From Datisca glomerata (Eukaryota > Streptophyta > Magnoliopsida > Cucurbitales > Datiscaceae), in NCBI GenBank assembly GCA_003255025.1, contig QANY01004770.1:2347891-2411890 (forward strand): a stretch of 64,000 nt of DNA, given 5' to 3'. Position 1 is the stretch's first letter, and each line of letters starts with the position of its first letter. The translations under genes and the position numbers were made by a program. Positions 1 through 10,382 of the stretch are shown here, one piece after another. A model generated the notes under the pieces. The model made no database searches. It worked only from the letters and a program-made list of their open reading frames with translations, and had not been told where the DNA came from.

Positions 1-1041
1 TATCGTCTGCAGCACACATATTAAGAGTTATTTAAAATATTATTACAACGAACGAATATATCATGTCATAGTTTGATATATTCGTTTGAAAATTGTTTGG
101 ACCATGTGTATTGTATGTATAACTGAACCATCACCTTTAGAATGGCCTTAAAGGAAGGAAAAACTTTTGATTTCGAATTTCTCTTTATTTTTTCATTTCA
201 AATTTTTTATTCTAAATTTGCTAATAATACTCATGTTTCAATTGAATTTGTTAATTTTTTAGTGTACGCTAATTACTCATCTTTTCATGTTAATTGAATT
301 TTGTTTAAATATTTTTACGTTTTTATTAACGACTCATTTTTTCATGTGTAATTTAATTATCATAATCTTTTTTTACATGTCTTTGTTAACCATTCCAATA
401 ATACTTAATTTTTCGTTTTGTTTATTTAAAGTTTCACAAATGAGAATTAACCTTTTTAATGTTCTCGCAAATTATTTATTGTCATATAGAGCTATTATTT
501 TTGTAAGTGATATAAAACTATTGTTACACATAGTAATGAGTAAAAAGAAATTGAATATGTTTTATTTTTTTCCACCCAGTTAGTGAATCAGTAAAAAAAC
601 ATGCTTATCACGTGTAACACACGCCGCATTTTAGCTAGTACTTTTAAAATAGACTTAATCCAGGAGAAACTTTTAGTTTCCTAAATTACCCCTCACGTTA
701 CTTCATCACTCGACATGTTTAAAACTCAGCCGCATAAAAGATAACTTAAGCACATGAAATGCACAATTGCTTGGATATAGCCTGTTGTTACCGAAAATCT
801 CGCGTCCGAGGTGGCATGTAGCTTCCCTTCCACATGTGAGTTCTCAAGAGCTTGTACAACACGAACTAAAAACTCTAGAGACAAAGAGAACCGGGGGTAG
901 TTTCCTCATTGAAGAGATTCCGATGCCTAAACAGTATCCTGGAGTAATTTTGGCAGAGTTTCCCTTAGGAGAGAGTTGCGTACCTTCTGTAGATGGGGTA
1001 TTTATATCCGGCCTTGGGAGAGGGATGCATGTCGAGTAAGC
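1..1041. other. AT-rich DNA without recognisable gene
   Basis: Mostly AT-rich sequence with stops in all frames. One 90-codon frame (767-1039) is open but resembles no family I know, has no visible domain and has a competing open frame on the other strand, so I do not call it a gene. No tRNA, LTR terminus or organelle similarity was recognised. Confidence 0.5.
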
Positions 1042-1614
1042 TGTTAGAGTTATGTCCACAAAGTAGAGTCTAATAACTATTTATGAGTAAATAATTATTT
1101 CTGAGACATTTATGTACTACTGAATTTTATGAATAAATGAAAGTTTTCTTTAATTAAAGTGTGTTTGTAATTTACTTAGGTCCTGAAACTATTATCAACG
1201 AGAGAAGAGTAAAGACCGAGCGGTCTTCCGGACAAACTTTTCTGAGATAGTTCAGAGTGTTATTTGCAGTCTTAGGATCGGGGCATAGGAGTGGGGACTC
1301 TAATGGTTGACCTATACATGTTATGGAACATGTTGAGTAGACTAGTAACTAATTAGTTTAGGGCAAAACCGTTTAACGAGCTCTAAATCTAATTGTTACA
1401 CCTTAAGAGTATTTTCGTGAATATCTTAATCCTGAGGTGCATACGGAACTTGACCTAGTTACTCGCTATCTTTGATTCGCCAAAGAACTGAGTTCAAATT
1501 GTCAGACAATACCTCAGCTATTGGATCATAATTAAACTATGTTGGACTTGCGTGATTCAGAGATACAGAATTCGTGGCAAGATTGTAAAAGCAACAATAT
1601 CACCTTAATATGTT

Positions 1615-1880
1615 AAATTAAAATTTGAAAATGGAACACCAAAAGAATTGACTGTTGAGCTGTATGAGGTAGGAAACTCTCAAGTACGATTCTAAGGGAA
1701 GGAATTTACCTGCCTATTCCAACAAGAGAGAATATGCCATTCGACAGGGAGATTTTGAAATTGCGGAGGCTTGGTTCAATCAAGCCATTGAGTATTGGAA
1801 ACAAGCTATAACACTTACTCCCGGTAATTATATTGAAGCACAAAATTGGTTGAAGATCACAAGGCGTTTCGAATAAGAAA
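1615..1880 (+). pseudogene. ycf3: Plastid-derived ycf3 (pafI) exon 3 fragment
   Basis: From 1721 to the TAA at 1874-1876 the frame reads 51 residues that match the C-terminus of plastid Ycf3, a tetratricopeptide-repeat protein needed for photosystem I assembly. Visible motifs include [39 protein letters not shown] and the final KITRRFE. Just upstream is the end of a group II intron, which is how ycf3 exon 3 is preceded in plastids. Exons 1 and 2 are absent and it sits in retroelement-like nuclear DNA, so it is a nuclear insertion of plastid DNA, not a working gene. The frame is fully open, which suggests limited decay. Confidence 0.9.
1655..1712 (+). other. Group II intron domain V/VI remnant (ycf3 intron 2)
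   Basis: The stretch GAGCTGTATGAGG then TAGGAAACTCTCAAGTACG has the layout of a group II intron domain V: a GAGC strand, a short loop, and a TACGATTC return strand. A domain VI-like stretch lies before the exon at 1721. The paired bases carry changes (for example GAGCTG where GAGCCG is usual), consistent with decay after transfer to the nucleus. Confidence 0.8.
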
Positions 1881-2960
1881 ATTTATGTTTTATTGATGAA
1901 TGTGTGAATAAATAAATCGGGCCCGGTACTCGATGACATGAGTCATTGGATAAGAGATGGTGAACTGTATGAGACACTTTATAGTTATGTTTTTCTTATT
2001 CACAGTTAATAAATGAGTTAATGAAATAATAACTAGAGGGGTAAGATAGTAATTTTATATTCCGCTCTTGTTAATGATATTTACGAAGTGTAATTTCATA
2101 AACTATTCTATGGACCGTGAAATACAAATGTTTAATTACATCAAAAGAAAATGTAGCGTGCATGAATCGAGAGTTCATTCTACATCAGACCTATAATGGA
2201 GTTGTACGATGCCGAGATTAAATAAGTTGAGAATTTATGAAGATACATTATTTGGGTATTTGAATCTCAAAGCTTTGTTCATGTGGGTCCATTCGGTCTC
2301 AAGAGTAGCTCATAAGACATGAATAAAAAACAACGTTAGTTGGACCAAAAACGTGTTTTGGACCAATGTACACTTCCCGAGCCCATCTGAGATGAGTGTC
2401 ATCACTATATTAGTGAAGACAAAAATTAATGTTTGAAATTAATTATTTTAATAGTTTCTAATTATTGATTAATTTGTAAATAAAAAAAATTTAATTAATT
2501 AATAGTGATCAATTTAATTCATCAGTTTAGATAGATGAATTTGGACACAATTTTGGCTCCAAGGGAAGAAGTAAAAATTACATATAAGTGTATATGGAGA
2601 GGGGGATTTTGGTTTTGACATATAGGGGTATATGAGTAAATTCTATAATTAAATGTAAAAGGGATTGCATTAGGATTGCATCTCGAAGTGTGTTAAACGG
2701 AGCATAAAAAGTTTTTTTCTCTCCCTCTCCCTATTGTTGCCGCCGAAAACCTATTGGGAAGAGAAAATTTTGTTTTCTCTTTCACAGTTATTTTGAGAGC
2801 TCACACTCAATTCCTACATAAATTCTTGAGAGATATATTTCTGACTTTAACGAGTGGTTGTAGGTGTTAGGATCTAGTTAAAAATTCTGCGAATCTCAAG
2901 CACGAAGAACGTGAGATAGAGAATTGGATCCTGCCAAATCAGAATTTCTCCATTAACAGA

Positions 2961-4030
2961 AAAGGTATAAAACATTTCTATCATTTCTCGATACGTTTAT
3001 ATTGTTATGCATATTCATTGGTTTGTTTTGTGTTTAATATGATTAAATGTTAGCATGAATGTTTTTGATATTTCGTCCATGAATTTGTCATGGTTCAATG
3101 ATTTTTCTACAAGTCTAAAACCCGATCCAAAATAAGCTTCAGGTGAGGTGACGTACTTTGTTGAAATGATGAGCTGGGGGCGGTATTAAATGCCTTTGTC
3201 CCCTCGAGATGACGTGAATTAAATGTCAATTTGCCTTTAGTCCTATAGGGTATGTTGGATGCGACCGTTTGGTGGCTGACTTGACGCTTCATTATGGTGA
3301 TTTTAAGTTGACCGACGCCTGCTGCAAATGGGAAAATACCACATGGAGCGCTACTTTCGGCGAATAATGATGATGCAAAACACATGACAAACCGAGCTCC
3401 TACGTCAGACCTTCCCCTCGAAGTTTCCTAGCTTGCGTTGTTTGATGCTTTCTGAGTTCCTTTGGAGGCCGACCTTGTCATGTTGGTTCTTTCCCTCCGG
3501 GAGCTCTACTCTTCAATTTCTCTTCTTGAAGTTAAGTAGAAACGCCTTTCAAGGCATGCCACGTTATTGGTAGTTCAGGAATACCCATAATAGTTACCCC
3601 CCAGTCAAAATTTTTTTAGTCCCATCCACTAAGGTCTGAAGACTTCTTTGTCCAAGGTTCCTCGAGATCGCTTCGAGGTGGTCATCTTATTGTGGACACG
3701 TGCGTGACCTTATTTCTCTTGAATCCTTTCTATCAGTCTCACCCATGGGGACGTAATGATGATTGCGTACGGACGCTTGAGAGGGAGGGTGAACAACGCG
3801 ACACTTGACCCTTCAATGTCTTCGGTCGTTCCTTTGAATTCGTGTCGCCTGAACATCTAAGCTTATCCGCTTCCACCACAATTGGACGTCGTCCGGGCCA
3901 TTGGATCGATGCAATGGTCCTGATTGGCTATGCGGGTCGGAGCCTATAAATTTGTGGTCCCCCTCTTCCCCCCAACATTTTACCCCCCGAGAGGCTCTGA
4001 AACCCTCTTTTGAAAATTCATTTTGTAGAG
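2961..4030 (+). other. Leader region upstream of Tat-like element T1
   Basis: No coding region recognised. Composition rises in G+C from about 3110 onward, unlike the AT-rich DNA before it, and the end flows into the T1 gag region. It probably holds the 5' LTR and untranslated leader of T1, but I could not find a matching 3' LTR copy or a primer-binding site, so the LTR limits are not assigned. Confidence 0.4.
3921..3951 (+). promoter_or_regulatory. Candidate TATA box of the T1 promoter
   Basis: TATAAAT at 3945-3951 follows an ATTGG (inverted CCAAT) at about 3922 and lies roughly 80 bases before the first long gag-side reading frame. This spacing fits a retroelement LTR promoter. Sequence-only inference; no transcription start is known. 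Confidence 0.3.
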
Positions 4031-4174
4031 ATGGGGGCTAACGTCCACAATCGGTGGCCTTTCTTTCTTCATCCCCCGTCCTTGCTGCTATCCAATTTTC
4101 CTTCAAGGTGCGACCGCACCCCTTGCTAACTTGGCTTCGCACACTCCTTTTATCATCTTGGAAGACGCTCCGTA

Positions 4175-5194
4175 TGTTGTTTGTTCCCTGTGTCACCATC
4201 TGGTTCTTGTTACTTGTTCATTGTGGTAAGTCATTTTCTCCTTGTTTGGGTCTTTCCAATTGACTTATTTGTCTCCTTGATTTTCATCATGCTTGGGGGT
4301 TCGGGGGGGGGGGGGNNNNTTGACTGTATGGATCGTGCCATCATGTCGACTAAAATAGTCGACCGATGGGGGGCCAACGATATTCCCTTCTCGTTGTCTG
4401 AAGATGACTTAGGTGAGATTCAGAGGCCTTATCATATCCCCAATTATATTCAACTGCGTTTGCCTGAAGTAGGTGAGAAGGTTAGCGCTCCGAGGCATGG
4501 TAGGACTGGATTCTATCTGGCCTCATTAGAGTGCGAGTTGTGGCTCTTTCTACATCATTTCCTGCGAGAATGGTTTTCTTCGACGAGTATTTCCCTGGCC
4601 CAACTTCCACTAAACTCATGGAGGACCCTAATTGGTTGTTGGGTGCTATGGAGGTTACACCTCGGCGAGGACTTGACTCTAGATAAGCTTGATTTCATAA
4701 TCTAGTTGAAATCTCCTCCCAAGGACAAGGTGGTAGAGGTGCTTCCTCATGGCCTAGGTTGGTATTATCTCGACAACCGCATTGGAGGAGCGAAGGGAAT
4801 CATGAGTGGGATTCCTTCCTGGTACAAAGATTGGAAAGACAGCTAGCTCATGGTCTATGGGATCTGGGTTAGAGTAGCAAAAAAATTAGTGATTCAGAGT
4901 ATGCACCCATGGTCCTTTGAGTCTTTGAGGTCGTAGGTGAATTTGCATTTCCATATGGGAGAACTCTCGCTCGTTGTTTATCTCAGTCGCTAATTTTTTT
5001 TATTCTTCTTGTAGCCGCTAAGAGGGGGTCAGAAGAACTTCCTGCCTACTTCCTCCCTATTGAGGCCCATGCTTACGATGCCCTTCTTAGGCTTGATTTT
5101 TTGTTTCAGGCGAAATTGTATTTAGATCCTTTAGAGGACGTAACAGTTGACCTTCCTATCGAGAGCTACTCAGAGGATTCTCTTATTTGTTGAG
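4175..5194 (+). pseudogene. T1 gag-like protein, gypsy-type N-terminal domain
   Basis: From the ATG at 4343 the frame reads IQRPYHIPNYIQLRLPEVGE, then RHGRTGFYLASLE and FLHHFLREWF, the pattern of the plant 'putative gypsy type transposon' domain (PF04195) found at the start of Tat-like gag proteins. After a stop at 4705 similarity continues in pieces (GLGWYYLDNR near 4755; PAYFLPIEAHAYDALLR near 5040) to about 5194. Gag would form the particle that packages element RNA. Upstream of 4343 lies a run of 13 Gs and a gap, so the true start is uncertain. No zinc knuckle was seen. Family call is firm, function is lost. Confidence 0.75.
4303..4319. other. Run of 13 Gs joined to a 4-base gap
   Basis: Thirteen Gs at 4303-4315 lead straight into NNNN. 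The homopolymer probably caused the assembly break, so local length and reading frame across it are unreliable. Confidence 0.9.
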
Positions 5195-5689
5195 CATAAT
5201 CTTCCAATCTTTTTTCTACTTATGTTGCCACCTTTTTTATCTTACTCTCATAATTGTGATTCCTTCTTTGTAGCGATGACTAGGGATATCTCTTCTCCGA
5301 CTTGAAAGGAGAATGGAGAAACCTCACGAGTAGAAGTAACTTAGGTCACAACTTTGTAAGGGAGATCAAGATGATTTTTGGAGGACTGAGTGGTTATAAC
5401 TCCAACCAAAAATGAAACGCTTCTACCTGAAAAGCTAGGCACCCTACCATTTTTAGGTTAATATGCCAACTGAGGTCTAAAACAGAGGAGCTCAAAAAGT
5501 TACCTAAAGAGGAAGCACACTAGATTCACTAGCCCCACACTGATGCACTGGTTATTTCCCCTAATAGCCAACATCAAGATGTGGAGAACATTAATAGACC
5601 ATGTGAGTTTAGTGACATCCTAAGCTATCGAATGTTTCTCTAGATCAGCCTGGATCCCAAAACGCTGTATCTCTGCTACCTCCACTAGT
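5195..5689 (+). other. T1 gag-protease linker, no domain seen
   Basis: In T1 this segment should encode the gag C-terminus. I see stops in every frame and no zinc knuckle or coiled coil that can be defended. Confidence 0.5.
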
Positions 5690-5975
5690 AGGATTCAGCG
5701 GACATGAGGTGATCCCCAAGGGATTAATTGAACTACCACTAACCTTAGGCGAGGCGCCCCAGCCTTGCCACTAACTTGATCAAATTTACAGTTGTAAGGT
5801 GCAACGAAGTGTACAACAACATCTTGGGGTGACATGCCATACGTAAGTTCAAAGGAGTACCTTCCATGTACCACCATGTAATTAAGTTCTCCACCCCTTG
5901 AGGTGTGGACCTGGTCTGAGGAGAAAAAAAATGGCCAGCGAGTGTTACATGATTTTCTAGAAAAGGAAAAAAAGA
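5690..5975 (+). pseudogene. T1 aspartic protease, C-terminal part
   Basis: Across frames the segment reads EVIPKGLIELPLTLGEAP, then VYNNILG, then a tract like 'STYHHVIKFSTP' and KKWPASV. These line up with the second half of Tat-lineage proteases (the G-x-I-x-LPVTLGE strand, the AYNAILGRP strand and the STYHL..KFPT strand). The catalytic aspartate half was not found upstream. It would cut the polyprotein. Stops and at least two frame changes make it non-functional. It sits directly before RT, as expected for Ty3/gypsy. Confidence 0.6.
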
Positions 5976-6119
5976 GTTGGTTGCAATGATATGAACGACC
6001 TCCGAAGACTAGCTCTATGGGGAACCAATAGTTTTGGATCTAGAAGACCTAGATAGATTAGTACAAATAGGGCCATTGCCCTATCTAGAGCAAAAATAAG
6101 CATTAACATCAATCCTGTG

Positions 6120-7455
6120 TACGAATAAAGACTTGTTCGCCTGGACACACGAAGACATGTCAGGGATTGACACAAGCATCGTCATCTATCGCCTCAAAGT
6201 TGACATGGAGTTAAAGCCTACAAGGAAGAAGAGGAGAAGTGTAAATCAGACTAGGGATGAGGCCATTAATGAGGAGGTGAAGAAACTTCTCAGGGAACGT
6301 TTCATTATAAAGGTCCACCATCTAGACTAGTTGGAAAATGACGTCCTAGTGAAGAAGGCCAATGGAAAGTAGAGGGTTTGCATCGACTTCACAAACCTTA
6401 AAAAGGTGGGACCCAATGATAGTTTCCCCTCCCCAGAATAGATTAGTTGGTAGACGTCACATCAAGGCGTGACATGCTTAGTTTTATAGATACCTACTCA
6501 CGGTATAACCATATTTTGATGCATCCACTAGACCTAGAGAAAACTTCTTTATGACCAGCAGTGGGACGTACTACTACACTTTGATGCCTTTGAGACCAAA
6601 AAATGTAGGGTCACATTCTAGAGTCTAGTGAATGAATTCGCCGAGCAAATCTCATGAAACATGAAGGTATACATAGATGACATGCTCGTAAAAAGTGGGG
6701 CAAACACCGACCATGTAACAAACCTGGTAGAAACTTTGAGACATTGAGGAGACATAAGATGAACTTAAACAGTAGCAAGTGCGCATCTAGAGATAACTTG
6801 GGTAAATTCCTTAGTTCTTGGGCAATCAAAGGGGGACAAAAGCGAATCTAGATAAGTCAGGGTCCTACTGAAAATGGAACCACCCAAGACCATCAGAAGT
6901 CCAATGCCTCACTCAATGAGTGAACGCTCTCAATAGATTCATATCCCAAGCCACGAACAAGTTCCTTCCTTTCATCAAAATGCTAAAAAATGTTTCCTTC
7001 GAGTGGACGGAGGTGTCCAATAAGCCTTTCAAGCCTTAAAAGAGTACATGGGGTTTTCCCCACTTGTCTAAGCCTGTACCGGGTGAAATGTTGTCACTTT
7101 ATCTAGTCGTGCTTGAAACTGCAGTAAGCACTTCACTGATCAGGGAAGGGATGAACACATTCAACTACCAGTTTATTAAATGATCAATGCTAGGGTTAGA
7201 CATGTGGTATTTAGAGCTAAATAAGATGGTCCTTGCCCTCATAACAGCAGTCTGAAGACTTCAACCTTACTTCTAGGTCACCCGATTTGAGTACGCATTA
7301 ATTCTCCCCTTAAACATGTACTTCAACAGCTAGAGACTTCGGGATGAATCGCCAAGTGGGTAATAAAGCTTAGCGAGTTTGAGCTCCAATTCAAAGCTAA
7401 GACCACTATTAAGGGTCAAGTTGTGGCAGAATTCATTTCATATATGACCCCTCTT
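6120..7455 (+). pseudogene. T1 reverse transcriptase and connection domain
   Basis: The region starts with FAWTHEDMSGIDTS, then RDEAINEEVKKLLRERFI, KKANGK-RVCIDFTNLKK and FIDTYSRYNHILMHP, all standard N-terminal RT strands of Tat-like elements. VYIDDMLVKS near 6669-6700 holds the catalytic DD pair. The connection and an RNase H-like fold follow (KWVIKLSEFELQFKAKT and IKGQVVAEFI near 7350-7440). The enzyme would copy element RNA into DNA. TAG codons stand where the family has tryptophan or glutamine, and frames shift several times. The YIDD box itself survives. Confidence 0.85.
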
Positions 7456-7479
7456 TATAAGGGCTCATCGCTATCACTA

Positions 7480-7900
7480 ATCGATGACGTTTGGATCCTA
7501 TACGTAGATGAGGTGGCCAGCAAGAAGGGAAGAAAAGCTCGTCTGCTACACTTATCACCTAAAGGATGTCGTGTTGATCTTCTATGATTTACGTTCAAGG
7601 TCTCCAATAAAAAAGGCACTACTTGCTAGTTTGAAATTAGCTCGCTAGATGAATCTCAGTACCTTGTATATTTTTCATCAATTCACGGTTAGTAGTGAAT
7701 CGGACAACCAAAGAATACCGACCAAGAGGGATAACATGATCAAGTATTTGGCATGAATCAGGCTAGATCTGGCACAAGTCAATTCCTATTCAATCTAGAA
7801 AATTCCTAGGAGCCAAAACACGAATGTGAACACTCTAACTAAGCCAGCCTCAACGTTTGATCATAGATTAGCAGAGGTGGAGTACCTTTTCTAGCCTAGT
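7480..7900 (+). pseudogene. T1 RNase H domain
   Basis: DDVWILYVDEVASKKG near 7481-7530 matches the first RNase H strand (W-x-L-x-V-D-G-S in relatives, here with E for G). It is followed by FKVSNKKGT, then a stretch near 7735-7900 reading NMIKYLA, RLDLAQVNSYSI and TFDHRLAEVEYLF, the usual end of Tat-type RNase H before integrase. It would degrade the RNA strand in RNA-DNA hybrids. Several stops and frame changes; non-functional. Confidence 0.75.
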
Positions 7901-8009
7901 ACAACTAAAAGTAATGGATATGGACAAAGTCGTAAGGACTCCCTCCTAGACAACCATGATTTTTCACTAGCTACGAGATGGAGTCCTACCCTCAGACAAA
8001 AAATAAGCC

Positions 8010-8735
8010 AAAAAATTACGTTTATGATTAGTAAATTACACAATCATGAATGTAACCTTGTACAAGAGATCATTCATTTATCTTTATTTTGGACGTGTTA
8101 ACCCCATTTAGGCTTTATATGTGTCAACCACATAAGCTAAAAAGGAAAAGGTATTATAAGCCCACCATAGCTCTCGACACTTAAACATTCGTACAAATAT
8201 GCAACAAGTGCCAAAGGTCCATGAATATCCCTCACCAACCACCAGAGCTATTGACTTCCATACCAAGCCTATGGCCTTTTGCTTAGTGGGAAGTAGACCT
8301 GATAAGGCCTTTGCCCAAGCGGGAAAGACAAAACAAATTTGCTATCGTGGTCATAGACTACTTCACAAAGTGGGTAGAAGTAGAACCGCTAGCTACTATA
8401 ACCGAAAACAAAACCAGAGACTTCATTTGTAAGAATTTAATCTCCAGATTTTGCATAGCACACATAGTCATTACTGACAATGCGACAAGTAGTTTAACAA
8501 TGCAAAGTTCAACTAGACATGCGAGTAGCTCAGTATCAAACACTTCACCTCATCATCGACACACCCTCAATCTAACGAGCAGAAGACTTGGTCTCAAGAA
8601 TAAGGAAGGAAACAAATGTAAGGGCTACTTATCCCAACTGGGAAGGACCCTACACAGTAACTCTAGTGGTGCGACCAGGAACGTATATACTATAAGATCT
8701 AGATGAACAAACACTAGCCCACCCTTGGAACGCCA
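8010..8735 (+). pseudogene. T1 integrase
   Basis: The zinc-binding part ends near 8205-8220 with the pattern C-x-x-C-QR (TCKNCQRSM region in broken frames). The core then reads KFAIVVIDYFTKWVEVEPLA and TRDFICKNLISRFCIAHIVI up to ITDNA near 8480, which gives both core aspartates (VIDYF and TDN). The catalytic glutamate region is scrambled after about 8500. A C-terminal piece near 8600-8735 (NWEGPY-like, then HPWNAKHLK) is the usual end of the protein. It would insert element DNA into the genome. Confidence 0.8.
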
Positions 8736-8880
8736 AGCATCTCAAAACTTTCTTTTAGTTGTCACGCAATGTAACTGACTCACTCATGTATTATCAACGA
8801 TCAATAGAATGAATAATTTTTTTTATCAAAATTTTGTAGGAAGGAATTCTAGCAAGAGCAGAAACGCCTATCTAGATGCC
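8736..8880 (+). other. T1 3' untranslated region start
   Basis: No coding signal. AT-rich sequence that leads into the tandem repeats. Confidence 0.5.
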
Positions 8881-9265
8881 AAAGGAAAAAGATGTCCTGC
8901 ACAACATTCTCGCTTTCCAATTAAAAAAAGGACTCTAACCAGTGCAGAAATGTGTAGCTAAATGTTAAAGAGAAAATATGTCTGCCACATCATTCTCGCT
9001 TGCTAGATGAGAAAATGGACTCTAGCATGAGGAGAAATGCATGGCTAGGAAAAAATGTCTAGCACAACATCTCGCTTGTCAAATGAGAAAAGGGGTTATA
9101 GCTAGAGTAGAAATGTATGGCTAGATGTCAAAGGAAGAAGATATCTGGCACAACATTCTCACTTGCCAGACAAGAAAAGAGACTTTATCTAGAGTAAAAA
9201 TGCCTTGCTAGATATCCAAGAAAAAAGATGTCTGGCACAACAGTCTTACTTGCCTGACTAGTGAT
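8881..9265 (+). repeat. Five degenerate tandem repeats of about 85 bp in T1
   Basis: The anchor 'gatgtctggcacaacattct' recurs, with changes, near 8891, 8976, 9055, 9140 and 9227, a spacing of 79-87 bases. Each unit also carries 'ctagagtagaaatg' and a 'gctagatgtcaaag' relative. The array lies between integrase and the purine tract, where Tat-lineage elements are known to carry tandem repeats. Confidence 0.8.
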
Positions 9266-9465
9266 AAAGGGGTTAACTAGAGAATAATTGCCTGACTAAC
9301 CCTTAAAAAAGACAATATGATGTCGCGCATAAGTGTTAGGTTGGCAAACAAAGAAAGGAAGCCTAGTCAAATCAGGAGCAGGTCTGCGGATACTGGGGAA
9401 GCCGTAGAGAACTCAAAGTCTATGCCAAACCATTTGAAGGAAGTACTGGGAAGCCAATCTTCCTC

Positions 9466-9480
9466 CAAAGGGGGCAGTCA
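9466..9480 (+). other. Candidate polypurine tract of T1
   Basis: CAAAGGGGGCAG just before a TG (9481, tgtggataag) looks like the plus-strand primer site and LTR start of T1. The following LTR could not be confirmed because no 5' LTR copy was found. Confidence 0.4.
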
Positions 9481-9837
9481 TGTGGATAAGCAAGTGCTAA
9501 CAGGTTAATTTCACTTAGGTTCAAATATGCGCCAAATTTATAAAGTCTTGCATGTTAGATCTACTTCAATTTGGAGTTTGAAAAATTTCAAATCATATGC
9601 TTAAAGTCCAGACGTGATTAAGTCTTTAAGATGAAGTACGTGTTGGAATATAAGTTCTACTACATGTCAGCGTCTTACATTAGGATAAATTGCTAAAGTC
9701 ATACATGCAAAGTCAAGAGGATGAACTTAGTAAAGCGGAAGACATAGAAAGTAAAAGGAAGTTATTTCATTCAACTAAAAAATACAAAGAAACAAAGAAA
9801 ATTAAATAAGTATAAAAATGAAAAATCCTATAGCTAC
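9481..9837. other. Possible start of T1 3' LTR; no gene
   Basis: AT-rich sequence with no coding similarity. It may be the start of the 3' LTR or further T1 untranslated sequence. Confidence 0.3.
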
Positions 9838-10382
9838 ACCTCAAAAGTCCTAGTCCCCAGCTCAGGCAGCTCGGTAGGTGGGGGAAGTACGTCCTCCTCA
9901 GGTTGACCAGGAGGTAAGGAAGGACTAACCTCCATGCAAGGCTCTTCGTGAGAAGCTAGGGGTAGGACGGTTGCATATGGCTAGAGTGGAGCAGAAGAAG
10001 TCGACGAGTCCTTCAGGAGCTGCACCAGCAACGCGCATTCAGCCTGACTTCTTCCTCAGAAGGAGCAACCGTTGCCACATGTAGACAGTTGAGGAAACTG
10101 ACATCCCACTCGAGGTGGGCTTGAATTACCTCATCCACGTAGTGTCGTAACAAAGGGAGAACTTCCAGAGCAGAGCCTTTTTCTACTTAGCATACTTCTT
10201 GTAGTCCTCCAAAAGCACAGGTGAGGGAGTCCATCTTCTTAGCTTCCTCCCTGAGTTTTGACTCAACCGAAGAATGGGACTGAGTGGCCGTCATCATCTG
10301 GTCCTAGCAACACCCGACGTAAGCCAATATCGATGAGTTATGGGTCATGACTTGCAAAGATCTCAACGAAGTCAATAGTGGT
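9838..10382 (-). pseudogene. Antisense coding-like segment, possibly gag C-terminus
   Basis: Read on the minus strand, one frame runs about 95 codons with a single stop: SSVESKLREEAKKMDS, later ALEVLPLLRHYVDEVIQAHL, then VATVAPSEEEVRL. The charged, leucine-spaced pattern suggests a coiled coil, as in the C-terminal part of Tat-type gag. It could be an inverted gag fragment, or an antisense frame of the kind reported in Retand-type elements. The segment ends where the C1 LTR begins, so C1 probably inserted here or next to it. Confidence 0.3.

Larger units (their letters stand above)
1042..2960 (+). repeat. Copia-type LTR-like sequence (possibly a solo LTR)
   Basis: The stretch opens with TGTTAGAGTTATG, a start seen in plant copia LTRs. 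It closes with a leader-like segment (about 2690-2960) with a pyrimidine-rich block, an 'aattggatcc' stretch and 'ctccattaacagaa', which resembles copia R/U5 regions. No primer-binding site or gag follows, and the plastid ycf3 fragment lies inside it. It may be a solo or truncated LTR. The outer limit on the right is approximate, and no second LTR copy is in the window to confirm it. Confidence 0.35.
4031..9478 (+). mobile_element. T1: decayed Tat-like Ty3/gypsy retrotransposon
   Basis: Domains occur in the order gag with a 'putative gypsy type transposon' domain, protease, reverse transcriptase, RNase H, integrase, a tandem-repeat 3' untranslated region, and a purine-rich tract. This order, the gag type and the long repeat-bearing 3' region fit the Tat lineage of plant Ty3/gypsy elements. 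Every domain has in-frame stops or frameshifts, so it cannot move by itself. Neither LTR could be delimited with certainty. Confidence 0.8.

Noticed and set aside
287..583. 98-codon hydrophobic frame
   Set aside because: Made of T-rich DNA, which gives F, L and I codons by composition; no family match.
767..1039. 90-codon plus-strand frame
   Set aside because: No recognised domain, overlapping open frame on the other strand, and no promoter or family support.
5695..5877. 60-codon minus-strand frame
   Set aside because: Shadow of the T1 protease region on the plus strand.
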